The notes under the pieces: model-generated
Told to the model about the DNA's origin: nothing
The model's database searches: none
The model's input: the letters and a program-made list of their open reading frames with translations, nothing else
Program-made: the position numbers and the translations under genes
Source of the DNA: Myoxocephalus aenaeus
Lineage: Eukaryota; Chordata; Actinopteri; Perciformes; Cottidae
Length of the DNA: 64,000 nt
Direction: 5' to 3'
Assembly (NCBI GenBank): GCA_038501785.1
Contig: JBAMJR010000073.1
Location: forward strand, 2,170,001-2,234,000
Shown: positions 52,616 to 64,000 of the stretch, piece by piece
How positions within the stretch are numbered: the stretch's first letter is position 1
Layout of the letters: the number at the start of each line of letters is the position of its first letter

Positions 52616-54371
52616 GTGAGGAGGTGTTGGGGCTTGCGTCGGCTTTAATGCAAATTGTTTGATCTCCTGCAGAAGCTTCTTGTTAATTATCCCTAATTAT
52701 CATGTTGCTTTTTTTACACCTACACAGTAAAACAAAGTTGTTGAATGTGAAGTACTTTTCTTACTAGCATGGAGAGATTAGAGAGGAACGTGGAGGAGCA
52801 AATACGCACTCATACATGTATGCTATGGCAGCAGGTGCCCAGTTCGCGATACAAGTTACAAGATATGTCCAAACAAGCAGACAGGCAACCACAATAAAGA
52901 CTGGCCCGGTGTTAAGATCCTACATGGAGTAAACTGAGCCTCTTTGGCTTCCCCAATTCCTCTACAAAACTGCAGAAATGCAAGATGCTGATTCAACAGT
53001 CTCTCCACAATTAACATGTACCGTGTTCATTTCACGTGTAACATGCTAAATATCAAATCAGCATTGTACTTATGTAACATGCATTATGCCTGATGCAGTT
53101 TTACTGGACTACTTGCATCGGATTTAGTACTGCAAATTAAAAACAGCTAACATCTTAATATAAGGTATTAGCCACTGCAATGTACGAGGGAGAAAAAAAT
53201 AATACTCACAAGGCTAAGGGCTCTAAATCAGCATATCTTAAAACTACAGGTCTAGTTTTACCAAAGGGTAGCGAGAAGGCTATCCACACCACAGTGTAGC
53301 TGATACACCGATCAATAGCCATTACATTCCTTGTTCCACACAGCTCTGTACAGGTCCTTTCTGCCCTGCTCCTTGTTGTGATGTGGATAAAACCTAGCAG
53401 CCTTTCTTAGAGTTCTGACAGCAGCAGCAGTATCCCAACAGCAGGGGATAATCAATCAAGACCACTGTCTGAGATTTACAGAACAAAACCCATTAGTCTG
53501 TGCTCAAAGTATAAATCCATATCCTGGTGAGCCCTGCTGCCTGTACAACTGTCCTTTAGCCTCCAAAAGAATATTGTTCATCCAGTAACAAATTCATGCT
53601 TCTTGGAAAGGTGCAATTGGCCTATTGGGATCTATAAAGACAAATTACTGCATTGGCCTTAGTATGAGACAACACTGACTATTGACAGTCATTCACTTCT
53701 CTCAAGACTGATGCCGAGACCTGGGCAACACTTGTCCTGTGCTGCTTGGTTCACTCTTGGCATGTCATTCATTTACACCAGCCAAGCCTGGCTTTTTTAA
53801 CTCGGCTGTGGCAATTTTCAATGCTTTCTTGTAGATAATGGAAATAAGCATTCTATAATATTTTTTTTCAGTCACATGCTGTAGTCACACACTCCCTTGT
53901 TTTCCAGATTTACATTATATTAAAGGGGAAGTCATCTTAAAAAAATTAAAATAAATGTCTCTCATTCTCTTATGACTTCGGAAATATTAGTTAAACTGTT
54001 ATGGATTATTCAAACATCAACATTGGCGAATGTAAATTGGAATTATTTAGTTGAATGAGGCTGAAATGAGTTATTGGGGCAAGAGGCATATTTTACTTCC
54101 CATCTGTCTGTGCACGTGTTTGCTTCTGTTCAGCTGTGGTCCATGTTAAAAGGGGGCATGACCACCCACTGTTGTGCTTAGAGAGACTTCATTACCGAGC
54201 TAATGAACAGCGCTAATCAGCAGAGGACAGACTCTCTGTCTCTATCATCACTCAGATGTGATGGAACTTCTGCAAGTCTTACTCAGGAGATGGGATACAT
54301 GCGTGCAGCCTTCTGCAAACTGAAAGCATGTTTAAGAATGCAGATGCTGGTGTTTCTACATACATACAGTT

Positions 54372-54842
54372 CAGTGGCGGGCCGTGCGTTTTCGACCTAG
54401 GCCGTCAGTGCCGTGTAGTCCACGTCAGGGGCGGGTCAGACCGACCCACTCAATACGGCACGCTGCCCAATACACGCCGCATTCCTACAGACGGTCACAC
54501 GGGGTGTGTGGACCGACCTGCAGAGCTATTTTAACCACTTTGACGAGAGAAAAAAGGCACTTTATTAACGGTTACTTAATTTTTTATTTTCTCACAAGGG
54601 TTACGGTATTATACGGAGATAATTAAGGTGATGTTTTTAAAAACGTTTTTTCGAAAATGAGGCGCTGGGGGCTTGGTGCGCAAACAGCGGACACTCCATG
54701 GAGCAAGCCTACAACCTCGAAAAATAATGATAATAAATGTAGTGTATTTGTGAAAAACAATTACATTATAAAATAGCTATAACTTTGTGATTCTGTTTAG
54801 GCCAGCAGAGAAGGCTTAGCAGGCCCTGGCGGCCCACCACTG
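54372..54842. mobile_element. hAT-like MITE related to 29718-29940
   Basis: The left end CAGTGGCGGGCCG and the reverse-complemented right end CAGTGGTGGGCCG differ at one base. The last 70 bp or so (ATAGCTATAAC..TTTGTGATTCTG..GCCAGCAGAGAAGGCTTAGC) are nearly identical to the element nested at 29718-29940. The interiors differ, which suggests two deletion derivatives of one parent. The flanking 8-mers (ATACAGTT and TTCCTAAG) do not match, so the target-site duplication is lost or was mutated. Confidence 0.8.
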
Positions 54843-56094
54843 TTCCTAAGTAGGCAACCATATGAAAAATGAGCACAGTGTTACTACTTGTTGATACATA
54901 AAGGATCCCAAAAGAGTTGTAAAAGTCACATTCTTTTCCAAATACTCCAATTAGCTCTCCACTTCTAAAAGAAAGTGCAGTCTGATTGCATGATGTCATG
55001 CCTGTTTGATCGTGGTTCAAATCCCACTCCTCTTGCCTGAAGACATCCTAGTGTTCTTTGTGTACCAAATAAACAAGGCCTAGTGATGTACGAACTGCCA
55101 TGACCACATCCATGAACAGGAGAATAAATCAGTGAATCTTTAATGAGCCATATCATTTCTCTTCCCCTGCAGCAATGAGAGCCTCTTCTGTGGTGCATTT
55201 TGTGGCGTGACTATGGCTTATTAACTCTATTAGCCCGGGAACACTTAAGGCTGCTCCTTCCAAAGGAGCTATTCATTTGTAACTATAGCTCATTAACGTA
55301 TTAATCTCTAAAAGACCCACAGTGGCACTTTAGACCACTATCTCTCCATTAGGAAGAGAGAGGAGACTCCAAATGTCTGTGCATCAAAAGGTAGGTCAGT
55401 ACTTTATTTGTCTGTCTGCTTCCGTGAGCCCAGCAGCCGCATCTGAGTGTCTGGCAGAGTAGGCGCATGTCTTTTCTGTCCTGGCCTTTTGTGCAGATCT
55501 GGGAAAACAGAAGAGATGTTATTTTGATCTTTTACAGATTTTTGTGAAACCTTTAGGATCAGGAAATAGTTTAGAATGGAACGTGGGAGATTTAAAAGCA
55601 TTCCCACTGCTACACTTTTTGTATTGGACTGCAGTATAGATGTTGTTAGTGCTGTTGTAAGGTAGTCATAAACACAGACAGGTTAACCATCTCAGAGGAG
55701 GGAGAGAAGTAAATGCATGGGTAAACACTTCCTGTGATTGAGCCGGAGGGATGCGCTGCGAAAAAGTGTGAATCGCACAGCCATGAAGGTACAATTCTCT
55801 TTCGGTAACAAACACCATCTGTCAGGCACACTTGTGAGCTCATCAAGAAAGTGAAGACACCTCCGGCATTGCTCACACACTCTGCACTCCAGTGGCTAAA
55901 GCTCTCTATTAGCTTGAAGCCACTGGCGATCATTGTCGTTCTTTGCCATCCTGTCAAAGAACATAATCGTCTAGATATGACAAGATGGAAAGATTTACCA
56001 GTCGATCAGTGTTCTTCTATTATTCCTGAGCAGAAGGACAAATATATTAACTTGTCTTGTCTCTCCTTGCATACCCCAAGGAAACATCTGGCTC

Positions 56095-56097
<3 letters not shown>

Positions 56098-56135
<38 letters not shown>
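56098..56135. repeat. (GT)n microsatellite
   Basis: Perfect GT run of about 38 bp, 145 bp upstream of the (CA)n tract at 56280. Confidence 0.96.
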
Positions 56136-56139
<4 letters not shown>

Positions 56140-56277
56140 ATCTAAACCTGAACCCCAAGGGAAAGTAAACTCTGTACGCTATTTTAAATTCACAGCTGCT
56201 AGTTTTCTGGAATTGTTTTATAAGAAAATGGAGTGTAATGTAAGTTGTGAATTCTTCCTCTACATACTATAGGCGCC

Positions 56278-56279
<2 letters not shown>

Positions 56280-56365
<86 letters not shown>
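56280..56365. repeat. (CA)n microsatellite
   Basis: Perfect CA run of about 86 bp. With the (GT)n at 56098 it forms an inverted pair able to fold back. Confidence 0.97.
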
Positions 56366-56368
<3 letters not shown>

Positions 56369-59300
56369 ACATTCAAATATATTTAAAGAGGTGGGTTTGT
56401 ATGGCATGAGAAGACTCCAATCAGCAGATTTTGAATTTAAGGCTGAAGGGCACCGGAGCAAAACCTGTTCTCCCCATCTATCAATGTCCAGTGTAATATG
56501 CAGTATATATTTGGCTATGCACACTTGTATAAAACACTTCTGTAGTCCTTTGTACCACTTGGCTGTTCAAAAGACTGCATAGTATTGTATAGATAATGAC
56601 CTTGAACCTGACCTTGGTACAGTGATTCAACTTTGACACGAATGCATCATGATGCTCACGGCTTGCTGGTGTTTTTGCACCTGCATGTCGAAGGCATGGA
56701 GAGAACTTCTCTCCAAAGCCGAAAAAGACCATAAAGGTGTGTGGCAGCTGTTCACCCTGGCAGGGGAAGAACATTCCTGAAATGAACGGCTGCTTGGGCA
56801 TGATATGGCCAACATACACCAGCGTTAGCAGGATTACACTGGATCAACCCCAAGCCCACTGCAGCCTGCTGTGGCCCTGGACGCAGCACACACCTGCCTT
56901 TCACATTATAAAATGTGCATGCTGGAGAGATGAGTGGAGCTTAAGGGTGATGTGCAGCAAATAGGGGTCTGAGAGAGGACAGAAGGTCAGAAGTAGAGGT
57001 GAAAGAAAACGTTACAACAATGGAGGGGTAATACCAGAGAGAATTATGATGTGATTCTACAGTACAAGATGGAACAGAGGCAGGGACGTATACGGCTAAT
57101 ATGAGAATACAATGTTCAGGGCTCCGGTTCAGAGAGTACGATTGCAACATACAAACCTATGATTCAATCTACCGTGAGAGACAGGAGTTAAGCTGGTGGG
57201 TGGGGGATTTGGTACTTGTGTACCCTGCCAGGTTGGGTAGAACCAATCCCAACCCCATGATCTTCCAATACTAGGTCCTGGACTGAGCCTGGTCCCCTTG
57301 GGACTGGCGTGCGTAGAGGCCGGCTGGCCAGCAGATGTATTGGCTTTGTCCTGGTGCGGATATTACCAGTAGGACTGCCATTTCCCTTATCCTTTCATCT
57401 GGAGCTCAAGGAGCTGAGAGAGAGAGCTCCGGAGGGCAGCGTAGGGTTGGAGAATAAGGAACAAGAGGATCAGAGACAGCTTTGCTGGACAGGAAGATGG
57501 TCTGGTTTGTGGATGAATGTGGGAGGAGTGAGTCACATTTTCACTCAGATATGCAGAGTCATCTATTTGTTCTATGTGACGTTGTGACATTGCGTAATTT
57601 TAAACACGTCTCTTGACAGAATCTGTGAATGATTTTGAGAAATTTCATTATCACTCTCTCTGAAATGAATATGGGGAAAGACATTCTCCAAACAGAACTA
57701 ATAAAGGGATAATCCTCGAGACTAATATGTGCCCAAACCCATTTGTTAGCACTTAAACTACGCAACAGATATTCTGTTTTATTATAATCACTGTATAACC
57801 CATTTTTATTGTACATTTTCACATTTGTGTTTAACTGTCTCCCATCCCTGCTGCGCACATCCATCCCATTTTATACCACCTACCACCTTTCTTTTCAGTG
57901 ATCTACTTTTTCTTCCTTACCTGGCATTTTCTGCCCTGTGGTTTTTATGGCACTTTGAGAGCATATTAGCTTGAAGGGCTCCCTCGGCACGTGGTCATCA
58001 GAGGAGAGTGGTTCTCATTAGCCAGCGTCATCATTTCCTTTCCAAGCAGTATCAGTGAGGTCTTTATGATTGAACCTCTCCAGCACACCTTTGGGGCGTT
58101 TTCGAAACACTAAGGATCTCTGGTGTGGCAACAGGTTATAAACTAAAGGAAGTGGTGGGAGTTACTACCTCGGAAGTTAGTGAAAAGGAATTTTGTACGG
58201 TTGCTATGAAGTTTACCAGCAAAGGAACAAGGAATGCTAGCGACTCAGTGCTCTGATACCGTATAGCCACATAAAAGTCTTAACTACAGTAGCACAGAAG
58301 TAGCTGTTATTCACTAATATAACAAGAAATCCTGACAACATGTGGAGATTTCCAAGTAGTAAATGGCATTTTAAAGATGGTGGCCAGACTCATAAAGTGT
58401 TCCTTATTGAAAGCTGCAAATTGAATAGCTATGACTTGTATTTTATTGTGTGCAAAACACTCTTGCACACCCCCTTCCACCCTGGGGCCCCAGTCAGGAA
58501 ATAGTTTGTTGCTTGCTACACACACTAACGGGCAGACCTACAGCTGAGCGACTCAGGGATGGCCCTTGTTTATTTGGGCTTAATTAATGCCCATATCTGG
58601 GCTTCTCTGCTGGGGGTTGGGATGGGGAATGGGTGGGAGAATGAGGACGGGACCTGAGCTGCGTGAGTGACTCTTTTGACTTTCTTGACTCGTCTGGAGC
58701 CTGGCCCCGGCTATAACACAGAAACTGGCATTCCTTCTGTAACTCAGCACTGAGCAAATAAAGGCAGACATTCCACTGATATTGAAAAATACAGTAGAAG
58801 GATAAGCAGGGATGAGTCTGATCCTCTTTGTCTCAGCTCAGCTTGGTATGCAGGGGGAAATACAGACTAGGAGAGAAAGCATGGCAGGACTTGGAGAGGG
58901 ATTTTCCTAGGTACTTCTATCTCAAACTGAAAAGATGCAAACTTTGGTTTTAAAGCAAAACCACGATCAGAGTATCTGTTTCAGATAGCAGACGCGCATT
59001 AGCATTGCACGAATGGTCAGATAATGGAGGTTGGTAGCAAGGAGCCAATTTTTGCATTGACTGCAGTGTGAGTCTGTGTGCGCCCTTATATATGTGTGCA
59101 TCAAAGCGGTGTGCATGCAGGACAAGTCACTTCATTAAAGTGCCTGTCCTATTGACCAGTGTTGAGAGCGACAAAGCCCCTATCCCTTATCCATAATTGA
59201 TGTGGCAATTAGAGCTGAACCTGGGACAGACTGTCAGGCCGGAGGACTGGAAGGGGGCTGACCTTTCACTGCTTCAGCTGATTACAGATCAGACGGGAAG

Positions 59301-60143
59301 GGCCACTGACAGAAGACTTAGACACTTATGCATCTGAGTAACTCAATTCTAAAACTGCAGTCAGTTACGCAACCATGAGTTTACATCAAAGTATTTGACT
59401 CGCCCCCTCAAAATCAAACATTTATAACATCACAACTTCATTTTTTTTTCATCCCACACAGATGTCTGACTTTGATGTTGAAAAGGCAAGTATCACTTAG
59501 ATTAGTTTAATTCAGAGCAGGCTAGTCAACGAAGCAACACAAGACTGCATTCCATTCTCTGCATTTTACTTTTGTGTGGGCACTGCTGCTGCTCGACGGC
59601 GTCACTGAGCAGGTAGCATCCAAAAGACGGTTTACACACACTCAAGCCTCTTTTTCGTACTTCCGCCCTGACAGCCTTAAGTGTCACTTGAACATCAACA
59701 GCAAGCTCTGAAGGGTTGAGTGTGTCATTGGCTTCTCAATATTCAAGGAAAGACTGCACACAATGTCGTAGGGAAAAACTGTGAAAGCATCCAACTTGAG
59801 ACTTCTGCACTGCTTGGCTGATTCCAGTGGGCAGGGGAGGGATCCATGTGTACAATGTTATGTCAGGAGACACACACGGTGACAGCATCTCTCGACTGCT
59901 ACCTGATGTGCACTTCCTGTTGACTATAATGGATAGCTATGATGTGGGGGCGTGCCATGCATGTGCGCGAAAGAGCAAAAGAGTATGAATGTGAGTTTAC
60001 CTCTGCGCCTTTCACGCTTCTCTGTCTGCAAGGACGACCCGACAACTGCCAATGTGAAGAAGCATCTGGTGTTTGAGTGCACGCAGGTGGAGTGTTAGGG
60101 GTGTGTTTGTGCGTGACTGAACACTTATATCATCCAAAATGTG

Positions 60144-60164
60144 GTGTGTGTGTGTGTGTGTGCG
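60144..60164. repeat. Short (GT)n tract
   Basis: About ten GT units in intron E. Confidence 0.88.
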
Positions 60165-60612
60165 TGCATCTGTGTGTCAGACTGCGGGGTTGTACTGGGC
60201 CTTTAACTTGCTCTCTTGCTTCGAGGCTACTTTCTCCTCAGGATTCCCCTCCATCTTGAGACTCTGTCACATTGACTGGTGGAGGTCACTGTCCTCCCAG
60301 GGCCCCTTTCGCCTATTTGTTTCTGTGTGTATGTGTTTGTGTGTGTCTATAGGGGAGTACATCTTAATCTTGCCAAGGAGCTTAATAGTCTAGCACAGCC
60401 AAGAAACGCACTGGGCAGATTCCATTGCACTTATCCCTGCTCTGGAGTTGCCATGCTGCTATGCCCGTTGCTAGGTTAGCTGCAGGCTAATGTGTACCCC
60501 ACCGGTGCCCCTGTATTTTTCCCATTTAACCCCTTGTGGCCTGCCAGGGACCCTGTACCAAGCCCCATATAGGCTGCCTGTGAACCGGAGGGACAGTTCC
60601 CAGATAAATTAG

Positions 60613-60613
<1 letters not shown>

Positions 60614-60694
<81 letters not shown>
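60614..60694. repeat. (TG)n microsatellite
   Basis: Perfect TG run of about 81 bp in intron E. Confidence 0.97.
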
Positions 60695-60696
<2 letters not shown>

Positions 60697-62952
60697 CTTA
60701 GAAAAGGGAATAGGGAGATTAGTTTGACGGGGCGAGGAGCCCCTGTCTTACATGGCACCACATAAAGAGTGAGTCGTGGACACAAACAGCACAGAGATGG
60801 ATGGCTATGAACTGTGTGAATGCATCCTTCCCTTCTCTCCACCCTCCAACCTTACCCATCTTTGTAAGAAAGTGTGTGTGAAAGGAGATAAGAAAATGTT
60901 GAGAGTACTTGGAAAGGTGAATGTCTGAGTGAAAGAGTAACCTTAAACCTTTTTTTTTTTTAAAGAAGTGCATGTTTCTTTTTCTTTTCTTTTTTCAGAG
61001 AGTTTTAGCATTCTCCAGCTGTACCAAACAATTTCTGGATACCCATGATCCATGGCCTCCAAGAGCAAGAGCAGCATCGGCCTTTTATTGGTGTCCGAAG
61101 GTCTGATTGGAGGCTGACTGATAGCCCTGTGTCCTTGTAATGCTGGCTTCACCAAAGAATAAGAAGGGACTTGTGCATGGGACTCCTCATGTATTCAAGT
61201 CTTGTGTTGTGGGAAAATGATGATAGTGCTCAACCACCAAGGAGTAAGAATGGCCACTGCATGGATCGTTTAAGTCCCCTATGTATCAGTATTGTATAAC
61301 CCGTTAAAGCCCAAATGAGGGCCATCAACACAGCATATCTACACTAAGTATATGACATTATGAGGGTGAAATCTACAATCATAAAACTTTAGAATGTCTT
61401 TGAAATATGAGCTTATAATAAAAGAGAGTAGAGGAACATTGTCCCATATCTGTGTCTTCTCTCTCTCTCTCTCTTCCCTTGGGAAACAAAGTGCCTCTCT
61501 CAAAGGGATGGATGACAGGTAGCAAACATCTGGCAAAGGTTACACATCAGGTTGGATCAGAGGAGAATGATCTGTTCCTGTTAATGACGGAGACTAATGG
61601 TACACATCTTTTCTACTGACTTCACTGCATTTGAAAAACGGTGAGCTGGCTCCAACGCTTCACAGACATATTGGCTATTGCGTAAAGATCTTGTTTTACA
61701 GCAAATAGGGATTGATCTAGCGGCTCAACAGTGTCATTATTCAGCCGCTTGGCAGAGCTGTCCCAGGAGAGTAACAGCTGCTCGTGAACACAAGTCTTGA
61801 ACTTATGCTGGAAAACAAGCACACAGTGTGGAGAGAGGCGACTCGCCGATCTCAGAACGTCTCACTACTAATTTCAAACAGCACGTCCGTCAGCAAATAT
61901 GCAAGCACCATGGGCATGCGTAAATCTTTTTACGGCTGTGTGCATGCTCACATTTATGTGTCTGCCTGTGTGAGTGGGAAAAAAAAAATGTCAAAGGTCA
62001 TCTCTCTTAATGAAACATTGCTGTGAGGCAAATCCAGTGGCCTTGTCAAAACGCAGGCCCCTGAGCTGCTTTACAACCCCGTCTCCCTCCCCCGCATCCG
62101 TCTCCCATCAACCGCTTAGCAGGGAGAAGACCCTGAAGGTCAAGGCAGGGAGGGAGGAAGATGGTGAGAATGAGAGTGTGGAGGAAGTTACTGACCTACA
62201 CCACACTCCCTCGATGTGCCATAAATCAAACCTCCACCTTCTGACCGTCTCTATAATTGTACGCAGCAGGCAGAAGAGTGAAAACTGCCACCGGTGCTTT
62301 CGAGCATATGCTAAACAGGTCATCTATTCACCGATGTAACTTCTGCGTGTGGTCAAGTTACGCTGGACAGCAGTCGGTTACAGTGTAATTAAACTGAGTC
62401 GCTACATCACAATGCTTGATTCAGTGAAATAGAAAATCATGACACAATGTAATTGAATAGAGCACATATTTATGTTTGTAATGACTGTAAATCAGTGTTG
62501 ACACTGGAAAAGTTGCCTCGTCATCTTGACAGCATATAGTGTGGCAACTCGCTAAGCCCCAGTATACAGTAGCACCATTCCTCGCTGGATTACAGCTCTG
62601 CAGCCAGTGCCCATGCAAGCTTGCACAACACACCAGACACACACAAAACAAATGGACCATAGTTTCCAGGGTTAACTCGGCTGACGTATCCCATAATAAA
62701 CCCTTTGCCCCAGCTGCCCTCCTAATGAGTGTATGAGTATGCTTTTGTGCGTGCATGTACAGTATGTTGTGTGCATTTGTGTTGTCTATGCATATGTTCT
62801 GGTCCACAGTATGTATGACATGTTTAGGAAAAGAGAGATTAAGTCCTATCAGTTGAAGACAGAGGGAGGATTGTTTGTGTCTTCCCTTTGCATCGGTTTA
62901 ATCCATGTGGCAGCAGTGTGCTGGCTAACCAAAAGAAACACAGAGGAGGAGG

Positions 62953-62956
<4 letters not shown>

Positions 62957-63015
<59 letters not shown>
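62957..63015. repeat. (GA)n microsatellite
   Basis: About 59 bp of GA, preceded by GAGGAGGAAGAG. The purine/pyrimidine strand asymmetry permits triplex (H-DNA) structure. Confidence 0.97.
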
Positions 63016-63018
<3 letters not shown>

Positions 63019-63129
63019 GAGACTGGCAGTAGAAAACTGCCATTGTTGCCCAAATAACCTTCATGCTATTTTCTGTCACTCCAAATTTTTCCCAAAACAT
63101 GATGGCCAACACATTTGTGATTCATCCCC

Positions 63130-63211
63130 CTCACCTTCCAACCCTTATTCCTCCCTCCCTTCCTCTTTCACTCACCTTCCAACCCTTATTCCTTCCTCCC
63201 TTCCTCTCTCA
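63130..63211. repeat. 41-bp minisatellite, two copies
   Basis: The unit starting CTCACCTTCCAACCCTTATT is repeated directly (63130-63170 and 63171-63211) with two C/T differences. It is strongly pyrimidine-rich on this strand. Confidence 0.88.
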
Positions 63212-63677
63212 CTCCCCTCCCCTCCCTCCTCTTGGCCAGAGCCCGAGGTCCACCTCTTCTTCAGTGTTGTGGACGGGCTTGTTTAGAAGCAGCTGTTGTT
63301 GCTCCTTGGCCAATGGGAAATGGAGGCTCCACCAAACACACAATCTGCCCATCTGGAGCGGCATTAGTGGCAAAGGACACTCAGTACCATTTCTCACACT
63401 CACAGCCAACACAGAGGTCAACAAGGTGTCAGAAGACAGAACATCCCTCTCAAGCTACAGGCCGGGGTTGAGCTGTGTTGCTCCCCTGTACTCTATGTGT
63501 AGTTATTGCAGTCTATATCAGATTGGATGTTCAGACAAAGTGACATGATCCCCCATCCTCTTCCTCTCCATGACCCTGTTTTCACTGCAGCCGTTAATGG
63601 CAAATAAAACCTACCACAATCCATTACTTATACTAGAATACGGTCCACACACATAATTACACACTTCCCAGACGTGA

Positions 63678-63700
63678 AGGTCTGTCATCTTGACAGACCT
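63678..63700. repeat. 10-bp perfect hairpin
   Basis: AGGTCTGTCA and TGACAGACCT around a 3-nt loop (TCT). Short and probably incidental. Confidence 0.6.
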
Positions 63701-64000
63701 CTTAGCACTCCAGTTCTATTTGTCTCTCGGGTTTCTGGCACTTACTTTTATCTCTGACACTCTTTGTTGCCTGTTATAAAGCTTTTTTACCAATCAAATC
63801 ACATTTGTCTGGTGGGGACCATATGCCATTGACTGTTGTTGTTATGATTAGAGAAGTATGTTGATGTGCCATTACGTAGCCTTGAAGTCGCCCGGGGTGA
63901 ATGATTCCATCTGCCTTGGTAAAAGTGACGATGGATCTTCATCCTCACACTGAAAAGGCAAACCAACTGTTTTCCTCCTCGAACCCTCTCTGTCATCTTT

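Larger units (their letters stand above)
52108..64000 (+). other. gpc5: gpc5 intron E (at least 11.9 kb, phase 1, runs off the window)
   Basis: GTAAGT donor at 52108. No acceptor followed by a phase-compatible exon encoding a GPI-anchor signal was found. The best lexical lead (REKTLKVKAG near 62118) is in the wrong phase. Contents: (CA)n at 52557 and 56280, (TG)n at 56098, 60144 and 60614, a hAT-like MITE (54372-54842), (GA)n at 62957, a 41-bp minisatellite (63130) and a 10-bp hairpin (63678). Nothing was recognised in 52615-54370, 54845-56095, 56370-60140, 60700-62955 or 63215-63675. Confidence 0.85.

Noticed and set aside
54960..55060. B-box-like GGTTCAAATCC suggesting a plus-strand tRNA or SINE
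   Set aside because: No convincing A box at the right distance, no cloverleaf and no target-site duplication.
57309..57587. 92-codon frame with ELKELRERAPEG..ENKEQEDQRQ
   Set aside because: It looks coiled-coil-like over a short stretch only. It has no splice context in gpc5 phase and no recognised homology.
61974..62339. Possible terminal gpc5 exon (REKTLKVKAG...) near 62118
   Set aside because: Both available AG acceptors would leave one base before the GAG codon, while exon E ends with one base and needs two. In the required phase the frame hits TGA at once, and no GPI-type hydrophobic tail follows.

Overview
The window is vertebrate nuclear DNA, most likely from a teleost fish. It holds the middle of one plus-strand gene, gpc5 (glypican-5, a GPI-anchored heparan-sulfate proteoglycan core protein of the GPC3/GPC5 subfamily). 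Evidence for a teleost is the very high density of long (GT)n/(CA)n tracts, several hAT-type DNA transposons, a tRNA-derived SINE and other dispersed repeats of types familiar from fish, and moderately large introns. No bacterial, viral, CRISPR or operon-like features were seen.

Gene layout: five coding exons, all with GT..AG introns and matching phases. Exon 'A' is 1-596 (its 5' end lies before the window), 'B' 13504-13673, 'C' 15586-15708, 'D' 38382-38502 and 'E' 51966-52107. Joined, they encode about 383 residues in one open frame. This is the glypican core from its central cysteine-rich part to the acidic, glycosaminoglycan-bearing stalk. By alignment from memory with the eight-exon human GPC5 gene, these are exons 3 to 7. 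The signal-peptide exons and the terminal GPI-signal exon are not here. The last intron runs at least 11.9 kb to the window end, and I found no phase-compatible terminal exon in it.

The rest of the sequence (about 98 percent) is intron: 597-13503, 13674-15585, 15709-38381, 38503-51965 and 52108-64000. It carries about 18 long dinucleotide microsatellites. The hAT-like elements are one with perfect 8-bp target-site duplications and a transposase remnant (44612-45581), a nested pair (29653-30152 containing 29718-29940), a relative of the inner one (54372-54842), and a 1.2-kb element (35194-36373). There is also a SINE (about 7955-8095, minus strand) and several degraded dispersed repeats.

Points most worth a second look are: a perfect vitellogenin-type estrogen response element (28458-28472); three CTCF-consensus sites in divergent orientation (25799-27658); a 57-bp non-low-complexity sequence present twice in different introns at about 82 percent identity; a 15-bp perfect hairpin (43683-43725); a 73-codon intronic ORF with one predicted membrane segment (43046-43267); and altered glycosaminoglycan and convertase motifs in the glypican. 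I did not find a previously undescribed multi-gene system. Apart from the gpc5 exons, most open reading frames here are microsatellite translations or chance intronic frames.
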